DNA from: CALEAR01 sp035301485 | Lineage (GTDB): Bacteria > Pseudomonadota > Gammaproteobacteria > Pseudomonadales > Alcanivoracaceae | Reading direction: 5' to 3' | DNA length: 64,000 bases | Assembly: GCA_035301485.1 (NCBI GenBank) | Contig: DATGUF010000022.1 | Coordinates: forward strand, 1 to 64,000 | Translations under genes and position numbers: made by a program | Notes under the pieces: generated by a model | The model's database searches: none | What the model was told of the DNA's origin: nothing | The model's input: the letters and a program-made list of their open reading frames with translations, nothing else | Part shown: in pieces, positions 8,266 through 16,819 of the stretch | Position numbering within the stretch: the stretch's first letter is position 1 | Layout of the letters: the number at the start of each line of letters is the position of its first letter

Positions 8266-9361
8266 CCAGCACCTTTTTCAATGTGTTTAAGAAGCGTTCG
8301 TTTTCTTCTGCTAGCCCAACGGTAACCCGCAGGTGGTTAGGCAAGCCGTAGCCGGCCAATGGGCGCACGATAACGCCTTCCTTTAGCAGCGCTTCGAACA
8401 CGGGCCCGCCTGCACGGCCGCAATCGAAGGCAATGAAGTTGGTAACCGAGGGAATAAACTCCAAGCCCATAAGCTGCAGGCCTTCGGCAATTTGCACCAG
8501 GCCGTCGGTGTTCACGCTGCGGCTGTATTCTAAGTGGTCTTCATCCTCAAGGGCGGCTTCTGCTGCGGCCAAGGCGATGCTGTTCACGTTAAAGGGCTGG
8601 CGTACGCGGTTGAGCACGCTGGCGATTTCTTGGCTGGAAATGGCGTAACCTACGCGCAAACCAGAGAGGCCGTACATTTTGGAGAACGTGCGTGCCACAA
8701 TGAGGTTTTTGTGCTGCGGAATACGCTCAAAGCCATCGGGGAAGCACTCTTCCACCACATATTCTATGTAGGCTTCGTCGAGCACCACGAGCACACGCTT
8801 AGGCACACGCTCGAGGAAGCTATCGAGCTCCTCACGAGTCAGCCAAGTGCCTGTGGGATTGTTGGGGTTGGCCACAAAAATGAGGCGCGTTTTATCCGTA
8901 ATGGCTTCGAGCATGGCTTCGAGGTCGTGGCCGTAGTCTCGCGCAGGCACCGCCACGGGGGTGGCGTTGCACGATAAGGCGGCAATGGGATACACGGCGA
9001 AGCCATATTCGCTAAACACCACTTCGTCGTTGGGCTTTAGCCAGCAACGGGCAATGAGATCAAGGATATCGTTGGAGCCATTGCCAAGGGTTATTTGACT
9101 GGTCCACACGTTAAACTTTTCCGCCAGCGCCGCTTTTAAACGGTGCCCCGACCCATCGGGGTAACGGTGCAATTCGCTTAAGGCTTCTTTCGCCGCCGCC
9201 ATGGCTTTAGGTGAAGCACCCACGGGGCTTTCGTTACTGGCGAGTTTTAAAATATCGGTAATACCGAGCTCGCGTTCTAATTCTTCAATGGGCTTGCCTG
9301 GCTCGTAAGGATGCAACTTCTGTATCCCTGCGTTGGCCAACGCCACAAAATCAACCGGCAT
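8258..9361 (-). CDS. hisC: Histidinol-phosphate aminotransferase (HisC2 type)
   Basis: PLP-dependent class II aminotransferase. In this aromatic gene context it may act on imidazole acetol phosphate, aromatic keto acids, or both. The 367-residue protein shows SNESPVG, YPDGSGHRL, LGNGSNDI, NPNNPTGTW, DEAYIEY and the PLP-lysine segment TFSKMYGLSGLRVGY. It sits between pheA and tyrA-aroA, where Pseudomonas carries hisC2, so a role in Phe/Tyr transamination is likely alongside or instead of His synthesis. The start ATG has an upstream GGGAG site. Confidence 0.93.
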   Translation of the reverse strand: MPVDFVALANAGIQKLHPYEPGKPIEELERELGITDILKLASNESPVGASPKAMAAAKEALSELHRYPDGSGHRLKAALAEKFNVWTSQITLGNGSNDILDLIARCWLKPNDEVVFSEYGFAVYPIAALSCNATPVAVPARDYGHDLEAMLEAITDKTRLIFVANPNNPTGTWLTREELDSFLERVPKRVLVVLDEAYIEYVVEECFPDGFERIPQHKNLIVARTFSKMYGLSGLRVGYAISSQEIASVLNRVRQPFNVNSIALAAAEAALEDEDHLEYSRSVNTDGLVQIAEGLQLMGLEFIPSVTNFIAFDCGRAGGPVFEALLKEGVIVRPLAGYGLPNHLRVTVGLAEENERFLNTLKKVLDV

Positions 9362-9407
9362 GTATGTCTCCCTGCTTCATTTTTCTTGTTAATACCACCC
9401 TACCCTG

Positions 9408-10490
9408 TTACAGCTCTGCAACAGGGTAAGAGCCGAGCAAGCGCACATCTAGGGCTTGTTCTTTCAGCTCTTGGATAACGGCGGCGAGTTCTGTGTCGGT
9501 TTGATGGCCACTGCAATCAATAAAGAACACATAGCTCCAATTACCGCTGCGCGAGGGGCGGGATTCCACGCGGGTGAGGTCTACACCGCGATCATTAAAG
9601 GGCTTGAGCACGTGGAATAAGGCACCCGGGTGGTTTTGCATACGTACCAGCATGCTGGTTTTATCTTTACCAGAGGGCGGCACATCTTCACGGCCAATAA
9701 TAATGAAGCGTGTGGTGTTATCAGGCCAATCTTCAATTTTTTCGTGCTCGATGGTGAGGCCGTACATGTCGGCGGCAATTTCACCGGCAATGGCTAAGGC
9801 GTTCCATTCGCTTTGCATGCGCTTGGCCGCTTCGCCGTTGGAGCTCACCGCTACGCGCTCTAGGTGCGGCATGTGGGCATCGAGCCACTTGCGGCACTGG
9901 GCCAAGGTTTGTTGGTGCGCGTACACGCGGGTAACGTTATCCATGCGTGTTTGCGGGCCGCTGAGCAAGTGGTGGTGAATACGCAGATCCACTTCGCCAC
10001 AAATTTTCAGCGAGGTATCCATGAAGCTGTCTAGGGTGTGGTTCACCACGCCTTCGGTGGAGTTTTCCACCGGTACCACGCCGTAATTCACCGCGCCGGA
10101 GGCCACTTCGCGGAACACATCATCGATGGTGCCAAGCGCTGTAGTAGTTACTGCTTTGCCAAAGTGCTTCAGGGCCGCTTGCTGGGTAAAAGTGCCTTCG
10201 GGGCCTAAGAAAGCAATGCGCATGGGCTCTTCGAGGGCCAAGCAGGCAGACATTACTTCGCGGAACAAACGGGCCACGGTTTCGTTATCCAACGGGCCTT
10301 GGTTGCGTTCTTTTACGTTGCGCAGCACCTGTGCTTCGCGCTCGGGGCGGTAAAACACTAAATCGTTGTTCGCGATTTTTACTTCGCCCACTTGTTTGGC
10401 CAAGCTGGCACGTTGGTTTAATAGGGTTTGTAATTGTTCATCCACGCCGTCTATTTGTTGGCGCAATTCTTCTAACGTTATATCAGCCAT
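9408..10490 (-). CDS. pheA: Bifunctional chorismate mutase / prephenate dehydratase (P-protein)
   Basis: Converts chorismate to prephenate and then to phenylpyruvate for phenylalanine synthesis. Domains in order: AroQ chorismate mutase (about 1-85), prephenate dehydratase (about 93-270; LGPEGTFTQQA, VPVENSTEGVV and the TRF motif in NTTRFIIIG) and a C-terminal ACT domain (about 275-350) with the phenylalanine-sensing ESRPS motif. The start is taken at the ATG at 10490 (MADITLEEL), which overlaps the serC stop as ATGGCTGA; an in-frame start 12 nt upstream is less likely. Feedback inhibition by phenylalanine is expected from the ACT domain. Confidence 0.96.
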   Translation of the reverse strand: MADITLEELRQQIDGVDEQLQTLLNQRASLAKQVGEVKIANNDLVFYRPEREAQVLRNVKERNQGPLDNETVARLFREVMSACLALEEPMRIAFLGPEGTFTQQAALKHFGKAVTTTALGTIDDVFREVASGAVNYGVVPVENSTEGVVNHTLDSFMDTSLKICGEVDLRIHHHLLSGPQTRMDNVTRVYAHQQTLAQCRKWLDAHMPHLERVAVSSNGEAAKRMQSEWNALAIAGEIAADMYGLTIEHEKIEDWPDNTTRFIIIGREDVPPSGKDKTSMLVRMQNHPGALFHVLKPFNDRGVDLTRVESRPSRSGNWSYVFFIDCSGHQTDTELAAVIQELKEQALDVRLLGSYPVAEL

Positions 10491-11565
10491 TTTTCTGAGC
10501 AAAGTCCTTCATGTAATCAATCAATGCATCCACCGCTGCTTCTGGTACTGCGTTGTAGATGCTCGCGCGCATGCCGCCCACGGAACGGTGGCCTTTTAAG
10601 TTAAGTAAACGTGCGGCTTCGGCGCCTTCTAAGAAGGCGTTATCGAGCTTGGCATCGGCCAAAATAAAGGGCACGTTCATGCGGCTGCGGAAACGGGTTT
10701 CCACGGGGTTGCTGTAAAAACCACTGTTATCGATGTAATCGTACAGCTTAGCGGCCTTGCGTTTATTGATCTCGGCCATGGCAGTGAGCCCGCCTTGTTT
10801 TTTCAACCACTTAAACACTAAGCCCGCGAGATACCAGGAATACGTGGGCGGTGTGTGATACATGGAGCCGTGCTTGGCGTGCACGCTGTAATCCATGAGC
10901 GTGGGAGTGTTGGCTTGCGCTTTGCCGAGTAAATCTTTGCGCACCACAGCAATCACAAGCCCGGCGGGGCCAATGTTTTTCTGCGCGCCAGCGTAAATCA
11001 CGCCATAGCGGTTTACATCTAGGGGCTCAGATAAAATGCTGGAGGAGAAATCCGCCACCAAGGGCACGTCCGTTTCTGGAATGAAATCGAACTCTACGCC
11101 ACCAATGGTTTCGTTGGGGGTGTAGTGCAAATAGGCGGCGTCGGCTTCCATGGCGGCCCATTCTTCCTGCAATGGAATGGTGCGCCCACGCTGTGCGCTG
11201 TTGCTGGCTAATACATTGACCTTACAATATCGTCCCGCTTCGGCGATGGCTTTCGCCGACCACTGTCCCGTGTTCACATACGCCGCATTGCCCTGCTCGC
11301 CCGCTAGGTTTAGGGGCACCATGGCAAACTGTAAACTAGCGCCGCCTTGCAAAAAGAGCACGGCATAATCGTCGCTAATGTTGAGGAGTTCACGAAAATC
11401 TTTTTCTGCCTCATCGGCAATAGCCTGATACTCGCTTGAGCGATGGCTCATTTCCATAACGGAAAGGCCGCGGCCTTGGTAATCCAGCATTTCTGCCGCT
11501 GCTTGCTCTAGTACTTCGGTGGGCAAGCTAGCGGGGCCAGCGCAAAAGTTATGGGCACGGGACAT
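10483..11565 (-). CDS. serC: Phosphoserine aminotransferase
   Basis: PLP enzyme that makes O-phosphoserine (serine synthesis) and takes part in pyridoxine synthesis. The start is the ATG at 11565 (MSRAHNFCAGPASLP) with a GGTGGAG ribosome site 6 nt away; the longer reading frame is not conserved. The 360-residue length matches the family. The PLP-lysine segment GAQKNIGPAGL and the N-terminal CAGPA substrate loop are present. It is followed by pheA with an 8-nt overlap and preceded by gyrA, the conserved pseudomonad order. Confidence 0.97.
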   Translation of the reverse strand: MSRAHNFCAGPASLPTEVLEQAAAEMLDYQGRGLSVMEMSHRSSEYQAIADEAEKDFRELLNISDDYAVLFLQGGASLQFAMVPLNLAGEQGNAAYVNTGQWSAKAIAEAGRYCKVNVLASNSAQRGRTIPLQEEWAAMEADAAYLHYTPNETIGGVEFDFIPETDVPLVADFSSSILSEPLDVNRYGVIYAGAQKNIGPAGLVIAVVRKDLLGKAQANTPTLMDYSVHAKHGSMYHTPPTYSWYLAGLVFKWLKKQGGLTAMAEINKRKAAKLYDYIDNSGFYSNPVETRFRSRMNVPFILADAKLDNAFLEGAEAARLLNLKGHRSVGGMRASIYNAVPEAAVDALIDYMKDFAQKNG

Positions 11566-11601
11566 GTATTCTCCACCTTTATTGGTCTGTATAAATTGTG
11601 T

Positions 11602-11626
11602 GCGGCGGGCTGCTGAGGCCCGCCGC
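11602..11626 (-). other. GC-rich hairpin between gyrA and serC
   Basis: A perfect 9-bp stem (GCGGCGGGC / GCCCGCCGC) with a 7-nt loop lies in the short gyrA-serC gap. There is no U-tract, so it is not a canonical terminator; it may stabilise the gyrA 3' end or lower serC read-through. Confidence 0.5.
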
Positions 11627-11643
11627 GGCAACGCCGAGTGGCG

Positions 11644-14379
11644 CTATTCTTCAGTGCTTTCTTCGGTGGCTTCGTCGGTGTTTTCTACTGCGGGCGTGGC
11701 GCCCTCTTCACCCGACGCGCTACCTTCTGTGGCCTCTGTGGCGTCAACATCCACTTCTTCCACCTCTTCTTCATCCCCTAAATCGGGAATAGGTTCTAAG
11801 CCCACCAAACGGTCGCCTTCTTGCAAGCGAATGAGGCGTACCCCTTGGGTGTTACGGCCTAGCTGGCTTACTTCATCTACGCGGGTGCGCACGAGCGTGC
11901 CCTGGTTGGAAATAAGCATAATATCTTCACCACCGAACACTTGGGTGGCGCCCACGGGCACGCCGTTACGTTCGTTGATCACTTGTGCAATCACACCCTG
12001 CGTGCCTCGGCCGCGCACCGCAAACTCTTCCACATCGGTACGTTTACCGTAGCCGTTTTCAGAGGCGATGAGCAGTTGGCCACCTTCTTGCGGCACGATT
12101 AAGGCAATCACGCGCTCTTCATCGAACAGGCGCATACCGCGCACACCGCGGGCGGTACGGCCCATGGCGCGAACGTTTTCTTCGTGGAAACGCACCGCTT
12201 TACCGTTATCCGACACCAGCATGATGTCGTTGCTGCCATCGGTGAGGGCCACGTTCACCAACTCGTTGCCTTCTTGCAATTCAATGGCGATTAAACCATT
12301 AGAGCGCGGGCGGCTAAAGGCGCGGGCCACTACTTTCTTCACGGTACCGTTGCTGGTGGCCATGAAAATGTAGCGCTCGTCCGTGAGATCAGCTGGCTCG
12401 TCATCGTCTTCCGCTTCGCGGGCGGCGGCGTAATTAGCTTCGGCACTGCTCACTTCTTCTTTGCTAAGCGACAAGATAGTGGTGATGTGCTCTTCCGGCC
12501 CAAGGGCGGGAATGAGGTTCACAATGGGGCGCCCACGGGAACCGCGGCTGCCCTCTGGCAATTCAAATACGCGCAGCCAGTACACTTTACCCTCGTTGGT
12601 GAAACACAACAGGGTGTCGTGGGTGCCTGCCACTAGCAGGTGCTCCACGTAGTCTTCATCTTTCACTTGGGTGGCAGCAATGCCGCGGCCACCACGGCGC
12701 TGGGCGCGGTAGGTATCGATGGGCTGCATTTTCGCGTAGCCGCCCTTGGATAACGTCACCACCATGGTTTCTTCGGCGATGAGGTCTTCCATGGAGAAAT
12801 CGTGGCGCGAGGTTTGAATTTCACTGCGGCGTTCGTCGCCGTATTCTTCGCGCACAGCTTCGAGCTCTTCGCGGATCACTTCGAACAAGCGCTCTGGGCT
12901 GCCTAAAATGTGCAGGTATTCTTTAATGCGTTCGAGCAGTTCTTGGTAATCGAGCACTAGCTTTTCTTGCTCGATACCGGTTAAGCGCTGCAAGCGTAAA
13001 TCCAGAATGGCTTGTGCTTGTTCTTCCGATAGCCAGTACAGGCCTTCGCGCAAACCGTATTGCTCGGGCAAGCCTTCTGGGCGGCACGCATCTTCGCCGC
13101 CGGCACGTTCGAGCATGCCAATCACTTCACCGGGCAACCAGCCTTTGGCCAACAAACGCTCGCGCGCTTCGGCACCAGTGGGCGATGATTTAATCAGCTC
13201 AATCACGGGGTCGATATTAGCCAGTGCCACCGCTAGGCCTTCTAAAATGTGGCCACGTTCACGGGCACGGCGCAAATCGTACACGGTGCGGCGCGTCACC
13301 ACTTCACGGCGGTGGCGCACAAAGGCTTCTAAAATTTGCTTAAGGTTCATCAACTTCGGCTGGCCATCTTCTAGCGCCACCATGTTGATACCAAACACGC
13401 TTTCTAGCTGTGTTTGTTTGTATAGGTTGTTCAACACCACGTCGGCGTTTTCGCCACGGCGCAGCTCAATCACAATACGCATGCCGTCTTTGTCGGATTC
13501 ATCGCGCAGCTCTGTGATGCCTTCAATTTGCTTTTCTTTTACCAGCTCAGCAATGCGCTCAATAAGGCGCGCTTTGTTCACCTGGTAAGGAATTTCGGTA
13601 ATAACGATGGATTCACGGTCGCGGCCACGCTCTTCAGTGGTGGCGCGGGCGCGCATGTACACACGGCCACGGCCGGTGCGGTACGCCTCTACGATGCCAG
13701 CACGGCCGTTAATAATACCGGCGGTGGGGAAATCGGGCCCATGGATGTGCTCCATTAGCTCATCGATGGTGGTGTCTGGGTTATCCATCAACGCTAAGCA
13801 GCCGTCGATCACTTCACTTAAATTGTGCGGCGGAATGTTCGTGGCCATACCCACCGCAATACCGGAGGAGCCGTTCACCAAGAGGTTCGGCACCCGTGTG
13901 GGCAGCACTTCTGGAATGGTTTCTGAGCCGTCATAGTTATCGACGAAATCCACGGTTTCTTTATCTAAATCGGCGAGGAGCTCGTGGGCGATTTTCTCCA
14001 TGCGTACTTCGGTGTAACGCATGGCCGCGGCGGAGTCTCCATCTACTGAACCGAAGTTACCTTGGCCGTCCACCAGGGTATAGCGCAGGGAAAAAGGCTG
14101 CGCCATACGCACTATGGTGTCGTATACGGCGGAATCACCGTGTGGGTGGTATTTACCGATTACGTCACCCACCACACGAGCTGATTTCTTATAAGGTTTG
14201 TTCCAATCGTTGTTCAGCACCCTCATGGCGTAAAGTACACGGCGGTGCACAGGCTTTAAGCCATCGCGCACATCCGGCAACGCACGCCCAACGATTACGC
14301 TCATGGCGTAATCTAGGTAGGACTGTTTTAGTTCTTCTTCAATATTGACTGGTGTTACTTCTCTGGCGAGATCCGTCAT
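11644..14379 (-). CDS. gyrA: DNA gyrase subunit A
   Basis: Breakage-reunion subunit of gyrase; introduces negative supercoils with GyrB and ATP. The first 130 residues align with E. coli GyrA without gaps, giving the catalytic Y122 (AMRYTEVR). The quinolone-determining positions are Ser83 and Asp87 (HGDSAVYD), the wild-type residues, so no classical resistance mutation is present. The C-terminal DNA-wrapping domain has the GyrA box QRRGGRG near residue 555. An acidic insert interrupts the wrapping domain near residues 645-665, and the protein ends in an acidic tail of about 45 residues. At 911 residues it is slightly longer than E. coli GyrA (875). Confidence 0.98.
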   Translation of the reverse strand: MTDLAREVTPVNIEEELKQSYLDYAMSVIVGRALPDVRDGLKPVHRRVLYAMRVLNNDWNKPYKKSARVVGDVIGKYHPHGDSAVYDTIVRMAQPFSLRYTLVDGQGNFGSVDGDSAAAMRYTEVRMEKIAHELLADLDKETVDFVDNYDGSETIPEVLPTRVPNLLVNGSSGIAVGMATNIPPHNLSEVIDGCLALMDNPDTTIDELMEHIHGPDFPTAGIINGRAGIVEAYRTGRGRVYMRARATTEERGRDRESIVITEIPYQVNKARLIERIAELVKEKQIEGITELRDESDKDGMRIVIELRRGENADVVLNNLYKQTQLESVFGINMVALEDGQPKLMNLKQILEAFVRHRREVVTRRTVYDLRRARERGHILEGLAVALANIDPVIELIKSSPTGAEARERLLAKGWLPGEVIGMLERAGGEDACRPEGLPEQYGLREGLYWLSEEQAQAILDLRLQRLTGIEQEKLVLDYQELLERIKEYLHILGSPERLFEVIREELEAVREEYGDERRSEIQTSRHDFSMEDLIAEETMVVTLSKGGYAKMQPIDTYRAQRRGGRGIAATQVKDEDYVEHLLVAGTHDTLLCFTNEGKVYWLRVFELPEGSRGSRGRPIVNLIPALGPEEHITTILSLSKEEVSSAEANYAAAREAEDDDEPADLTDERYIFMATSNGTVKKVVARAFSRPRSNGLIAIELQEGNELVNVALTDGSNDIMLVSDNGKAVRFHEENVRAMGRTARGVRGMRLFDEERVIALIVPQEGGQLLIASENGYGKRTDVEEFAVRGRGTQGVIAQVINERNGVPVGATQVFGGEDIMLISNQGTLVRTRVDEVSQLGRNTQGVRLIRLQEGDRLVGLEPIPDLGDEEEVEEVDVDATEATEGSASGEEGATPAVENTDEATEESTEE

Positions 14380-14408
14380 GTGTGTCTGTTCCCCTTGCGA
14401 TTTGGCTA

Positions 14409-14475
14409 ACGAGCTGAAGGCTCGTGGTATCCGCTATGCAGATAGCCGCTGAGGCGCTAACAATAAAAGCGCCTC
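14409..14475 (-). promoter_or_regulatory. Paired hairpins in the gyrA leader
   Basis: Two inverted repeats lie just upstream of gyrA: a 6-bp stem (ACGAGC / GCTCGT, 14409-14425) and a 7-bp stem (GAGGCGC / GCGCCTC, 14451-14475, 11-nt loop). On the transcript both would fall in the gyrA 5' UTR. A regulatory role is inference only. Confidence 0.35.
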
Positions 14476-14667
14476 GCTAAAAGGGGTATAGCATACCATA
14501 AGCCGCGATGAATGAACCTAGATTGCTCGTTTAAGGGGCAATTTTTCTGGGAAATTGGGCCACTATTGCGTTTTTACTGTTTTATGGAGGGGTTTACAGG
14601 GAAGAGTGGTGCCCTGCGGCCTACAAGAAGCCATGGGCACCATACACGAGGAAAGGCAACAACTTGC

Positions 14668-15438
14668 CTAGGACTTGTTGTAATGACGGTTTAGCTTCTG
14701 CATTCCACCTATCCAACGGTCGTAATCGGCCGTTTTATGGCGCATATAATTCAGCACTTCTTCATGCGGTAGTACTAAAAAAGTTTCTTCTTTGATGGCT
14801 TGCACACAGGCGTCGGCCACCACTTCAGGCTCGAGCATGCCGTCCACGCTAGCTACGCTGTCTTCGAAGCCCTTTGTCATGGCAGTGCGTACAGCTTGTG
14901 GGCACAGCACCGATGTTTTAATGCCGTCGTCGCCATACGTAATGGCGAGCCACTCGGCAAAGCCCACTGCTGCGTGCTTAGTAACCGCATAAGGAGCTGC
15001 GCCTACTTGCGACAACAGGCCTGCCGCCGAAGCAGTATTAAGGAGGTAACCGCGGCCACGTTGCTGCATGCGTGGCACTACATGGCGCGCCGCATAAATG
15101 TGGCTCATCACGTTAATATCCCACATGCTTTGCCACAAATCGTTAGGCAGTTCTGGGCCACCTTTTTGCCCCAATATGCCGGCATTAGAGCAAAACAAAT
15201 CGATACCGCCATGGTGAGTTTCCACATGCTCTACCAAGTGCTGTATATCTGCTTCTTTGCCCACGTCCACCGCATAGGCCACGCCGTTAATGCTTTTGGC
15301 CACCGCTTCAGCGCCAGACATGTCGATATCGGCACACACCACGAGCTTGGCGCCCTCTTCCGCAAAGCGCAGCGCCAAGGCTTTACCAATGCCACCTGCA
15401 GCACCGGTCACCACTACTAGCTTGTCTTTTAATTCCAT
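14668..15438 (-). CDS. SDR-family NAD(P)-dependent oxidoreductase
   Basis: Short-chain dehydrogenase, probably acting on a hydroxyacyl-CoA or related intermediate. The 256-residue protein has the cofactor loop TGAAGGIGKALA, the CSNAGIL (NAG) motif and the catalytic Ser-Tyr-Lys set (TASAAG and YAVTK). It is the last of three genes on the minus strand: acyl-CoA ligase, acyl-CoA dehydrogenase, SDR, with gaps of about 60 nt. That set could activate, desaturate and then oxidise a carboxylic acid. The true substrate cannot be read from sequence. Confidence 0.88.
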   Translation of the reverse strand: MELKDKLVVVTGAAGGIGKALALRFAEEGAKLVVCADIDMSGAEAVAKSINGVAYAVDVGKEADIQHLVEHVETHHGGIDLFCSNAGILGQKGGPELPNDLWQSMWDINVMSHIYAARHVVPRMQQRGRGYLLNTASAAGLLSQVGAAPYAVTKHAAVGFAEWLAITYGDDGIKTSVLCPQAVRTAMTKGFEDSVASVDGMLEPEVVADACVQAIKEETFLVLPHEEVLNYMRHKTADYDRWIGGMQKLNRHYNKS

Positions 15439-15497
15439 ATCTCACCTTATGGTTACAAACCACTGCCCTTTGCCTGCGCAAAGGGCATGCTGTGGCA

Positions 15498-16760
15498 TTA
15501 GTCTTTAATGCCGTGGCGCTCTTTGTATTCACGCACTTCTGCACGTGCTACTACCTGGTGGTGCACTTCATCTGGGCCATCTGCAAAACGCAAGGTGCGT
15601 TGGCCAATGTACATATCTGGCAGATCAGACCACTGGCTAATACCCGTGGCACCGTGCACTTGAATCACTGCATCAATAATGTCGCAGCACTTTTCTGGCA
15701 CCATGGCTTTAATCATAGACACCCAAATACGCGCTTCTTTGTTGCCCAACGTATCCATGGCTTTAGCGGCTTTCAGTACCATCAGGCGCATGGCTTCAAT
15801 GTCGATGCGCGCACGCGACAAGGTTTCCATGTTTTTACCTAAATCGATGATCTTTTTATTAAACGCAACGCGGCTTAACCCACGCTCTAGCATGAGGTCT
15901 AGGGCTTTTTCTGCTGCACCAATAGAGCGCATGCAATGGTGAATACGGCCTGGGCCTAAACGTAGCTGAGAAATTTCAAAACCGCGGCCTTCGCCAAGCA
16001 GGATATTCTCTTTAGGTACACGCACGTTTTCTAACTTAATATGCATGTGGCCGTGGGGGGCGTGGTCGTGACCAAACACAAGCATGGGGCCCACAATGTT
16101 TACGCCGGGCGCATCCATGGGTACTAAAATTTGCGATTGTTGGCGGAAAGTTTCTGCCTCTGGGTTGGTTTTCACCATACAGATCATTACTTTGCAGCGT
16201 GGGTCGCCCGCACCAGAAATGTAGTATTTTTCGCCGTTAATCACCCACTCATCACCGTCTAGCACTGCGGTGGTGCTAATATTGCGCGCATCAGAAGACG
16301 CCATGTGCGGCTCTGTCATGCCAAAGCACGAACGGATTTCACCGGCCAATAAGGGCTTCAGCCATTTTTCTTTCTGCTCTGGAGTACCTACGCGCTCAAG
16401 CACCTCCATGTTGCCGGTATCTGGTGCTGAACAGTTGAGGGTTTCGGAAGCCAAGGGGTTTTTACCCAATTCAAACGCAATATAAGCGTAATCCAAGTTA
16501 GATAAGCCTTCGCCCGTTTCTGCGTTTGGTAAAAAGAAGTTCCACAAGCCACTTTCTTTCGCTTTGTTTTTGGCGCCTTCTAACAACTCTAACTGCCCAG
16601 GCGCGTAGCTGAAGCGCTCGGCGCGGCCTTCGCCGAGGCGGTTATACTCTTCTAAAATCGTGTCCACATTTTCTCTAATGTGCTTCTTTACTTTTTCGAG
16701 TAATGGGCGCGCCTCTTCAGACATCGCCAAATTATTCATTTCATTTAAATCCACAGCCAT
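15498..16760 (-). CDS. Acyl-CoA dehydrogenase family protein
   Basis: FAD flavoenzyme that introduces a trans-2 double bond in an acyl-CoA. The start is set at the ATG at 16760 (MAVDLNEMNNLAMSEE), because the frame upstream of it reads non-conserved sequence. The 420-residue protein shows the middle-domain motif CFGMTEPHMASSDARN and the helical C-terminal domain, with a family-typical end (VHHQVVARAE). It is longer than classical 380-residue short-chain members and resembles the ACAD10/11-like or phosphotransferase-associated group. Middle gene of the ligase-dehydrogenase-SDR operon. Chain-length preference is unknown. Confidence 0.92.
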   Translation of the reverse strand: MAVDLNEMNNLAMSEEARPLLEKVKKHIRENVDTILEEYNRLGEGRAERFSYAPGQLELLEGAKNKAKESGLWNFFLPNAETGEGLSNLDYAYIAFELGKNPLASETLNCSAPDTGNMEVLERVGTPEQKEKWLKPLLAGEIRSCFGMTEPHMASSDARNISTTAVLDGDEWVINGEKYYISGAGDPRCKVMICMVKTNPEAETFRQQSQILVPMDAPGVNIVGPMLVFGHDHAPHGHMHIKLENVRVPKENILLGEGRGFEISQLRLGPGRIHHCMRSIGAAEKALDLMLERGLSRVAFNKKIIDLGKNMETLSRARIDIEAMRLMVLKAAKAMDTLGNKEARIWVSMIKAMVPEKCCDIIDAVIQVHGATGISQWSDLPDMYIGQRTLRFADGPDEVHHQVVARAEVREYKERHGIKD

Positions 16761-16819
16761 AACTACACTCTCTACTCTTGTTATTGTGATGCACCCGCTA
16801 AGTGCAGGTGCTGTAAAAA

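Noticed and set aside
13896..14348. 150-residue plus-strand frame inside gyrA
   Set aside because: Antisense to the most conserved part of GyrA; not plausible as a gene.
14580..14669. Hairpins downstream of the SDR gene as a terminator
   Set aside because: The inverted repeats (GGTGCCC / GGGCACC and AGGCAA / TTGCCT) lack a U-tract on the minus strand, and the second overlaps the SDR stop codon.
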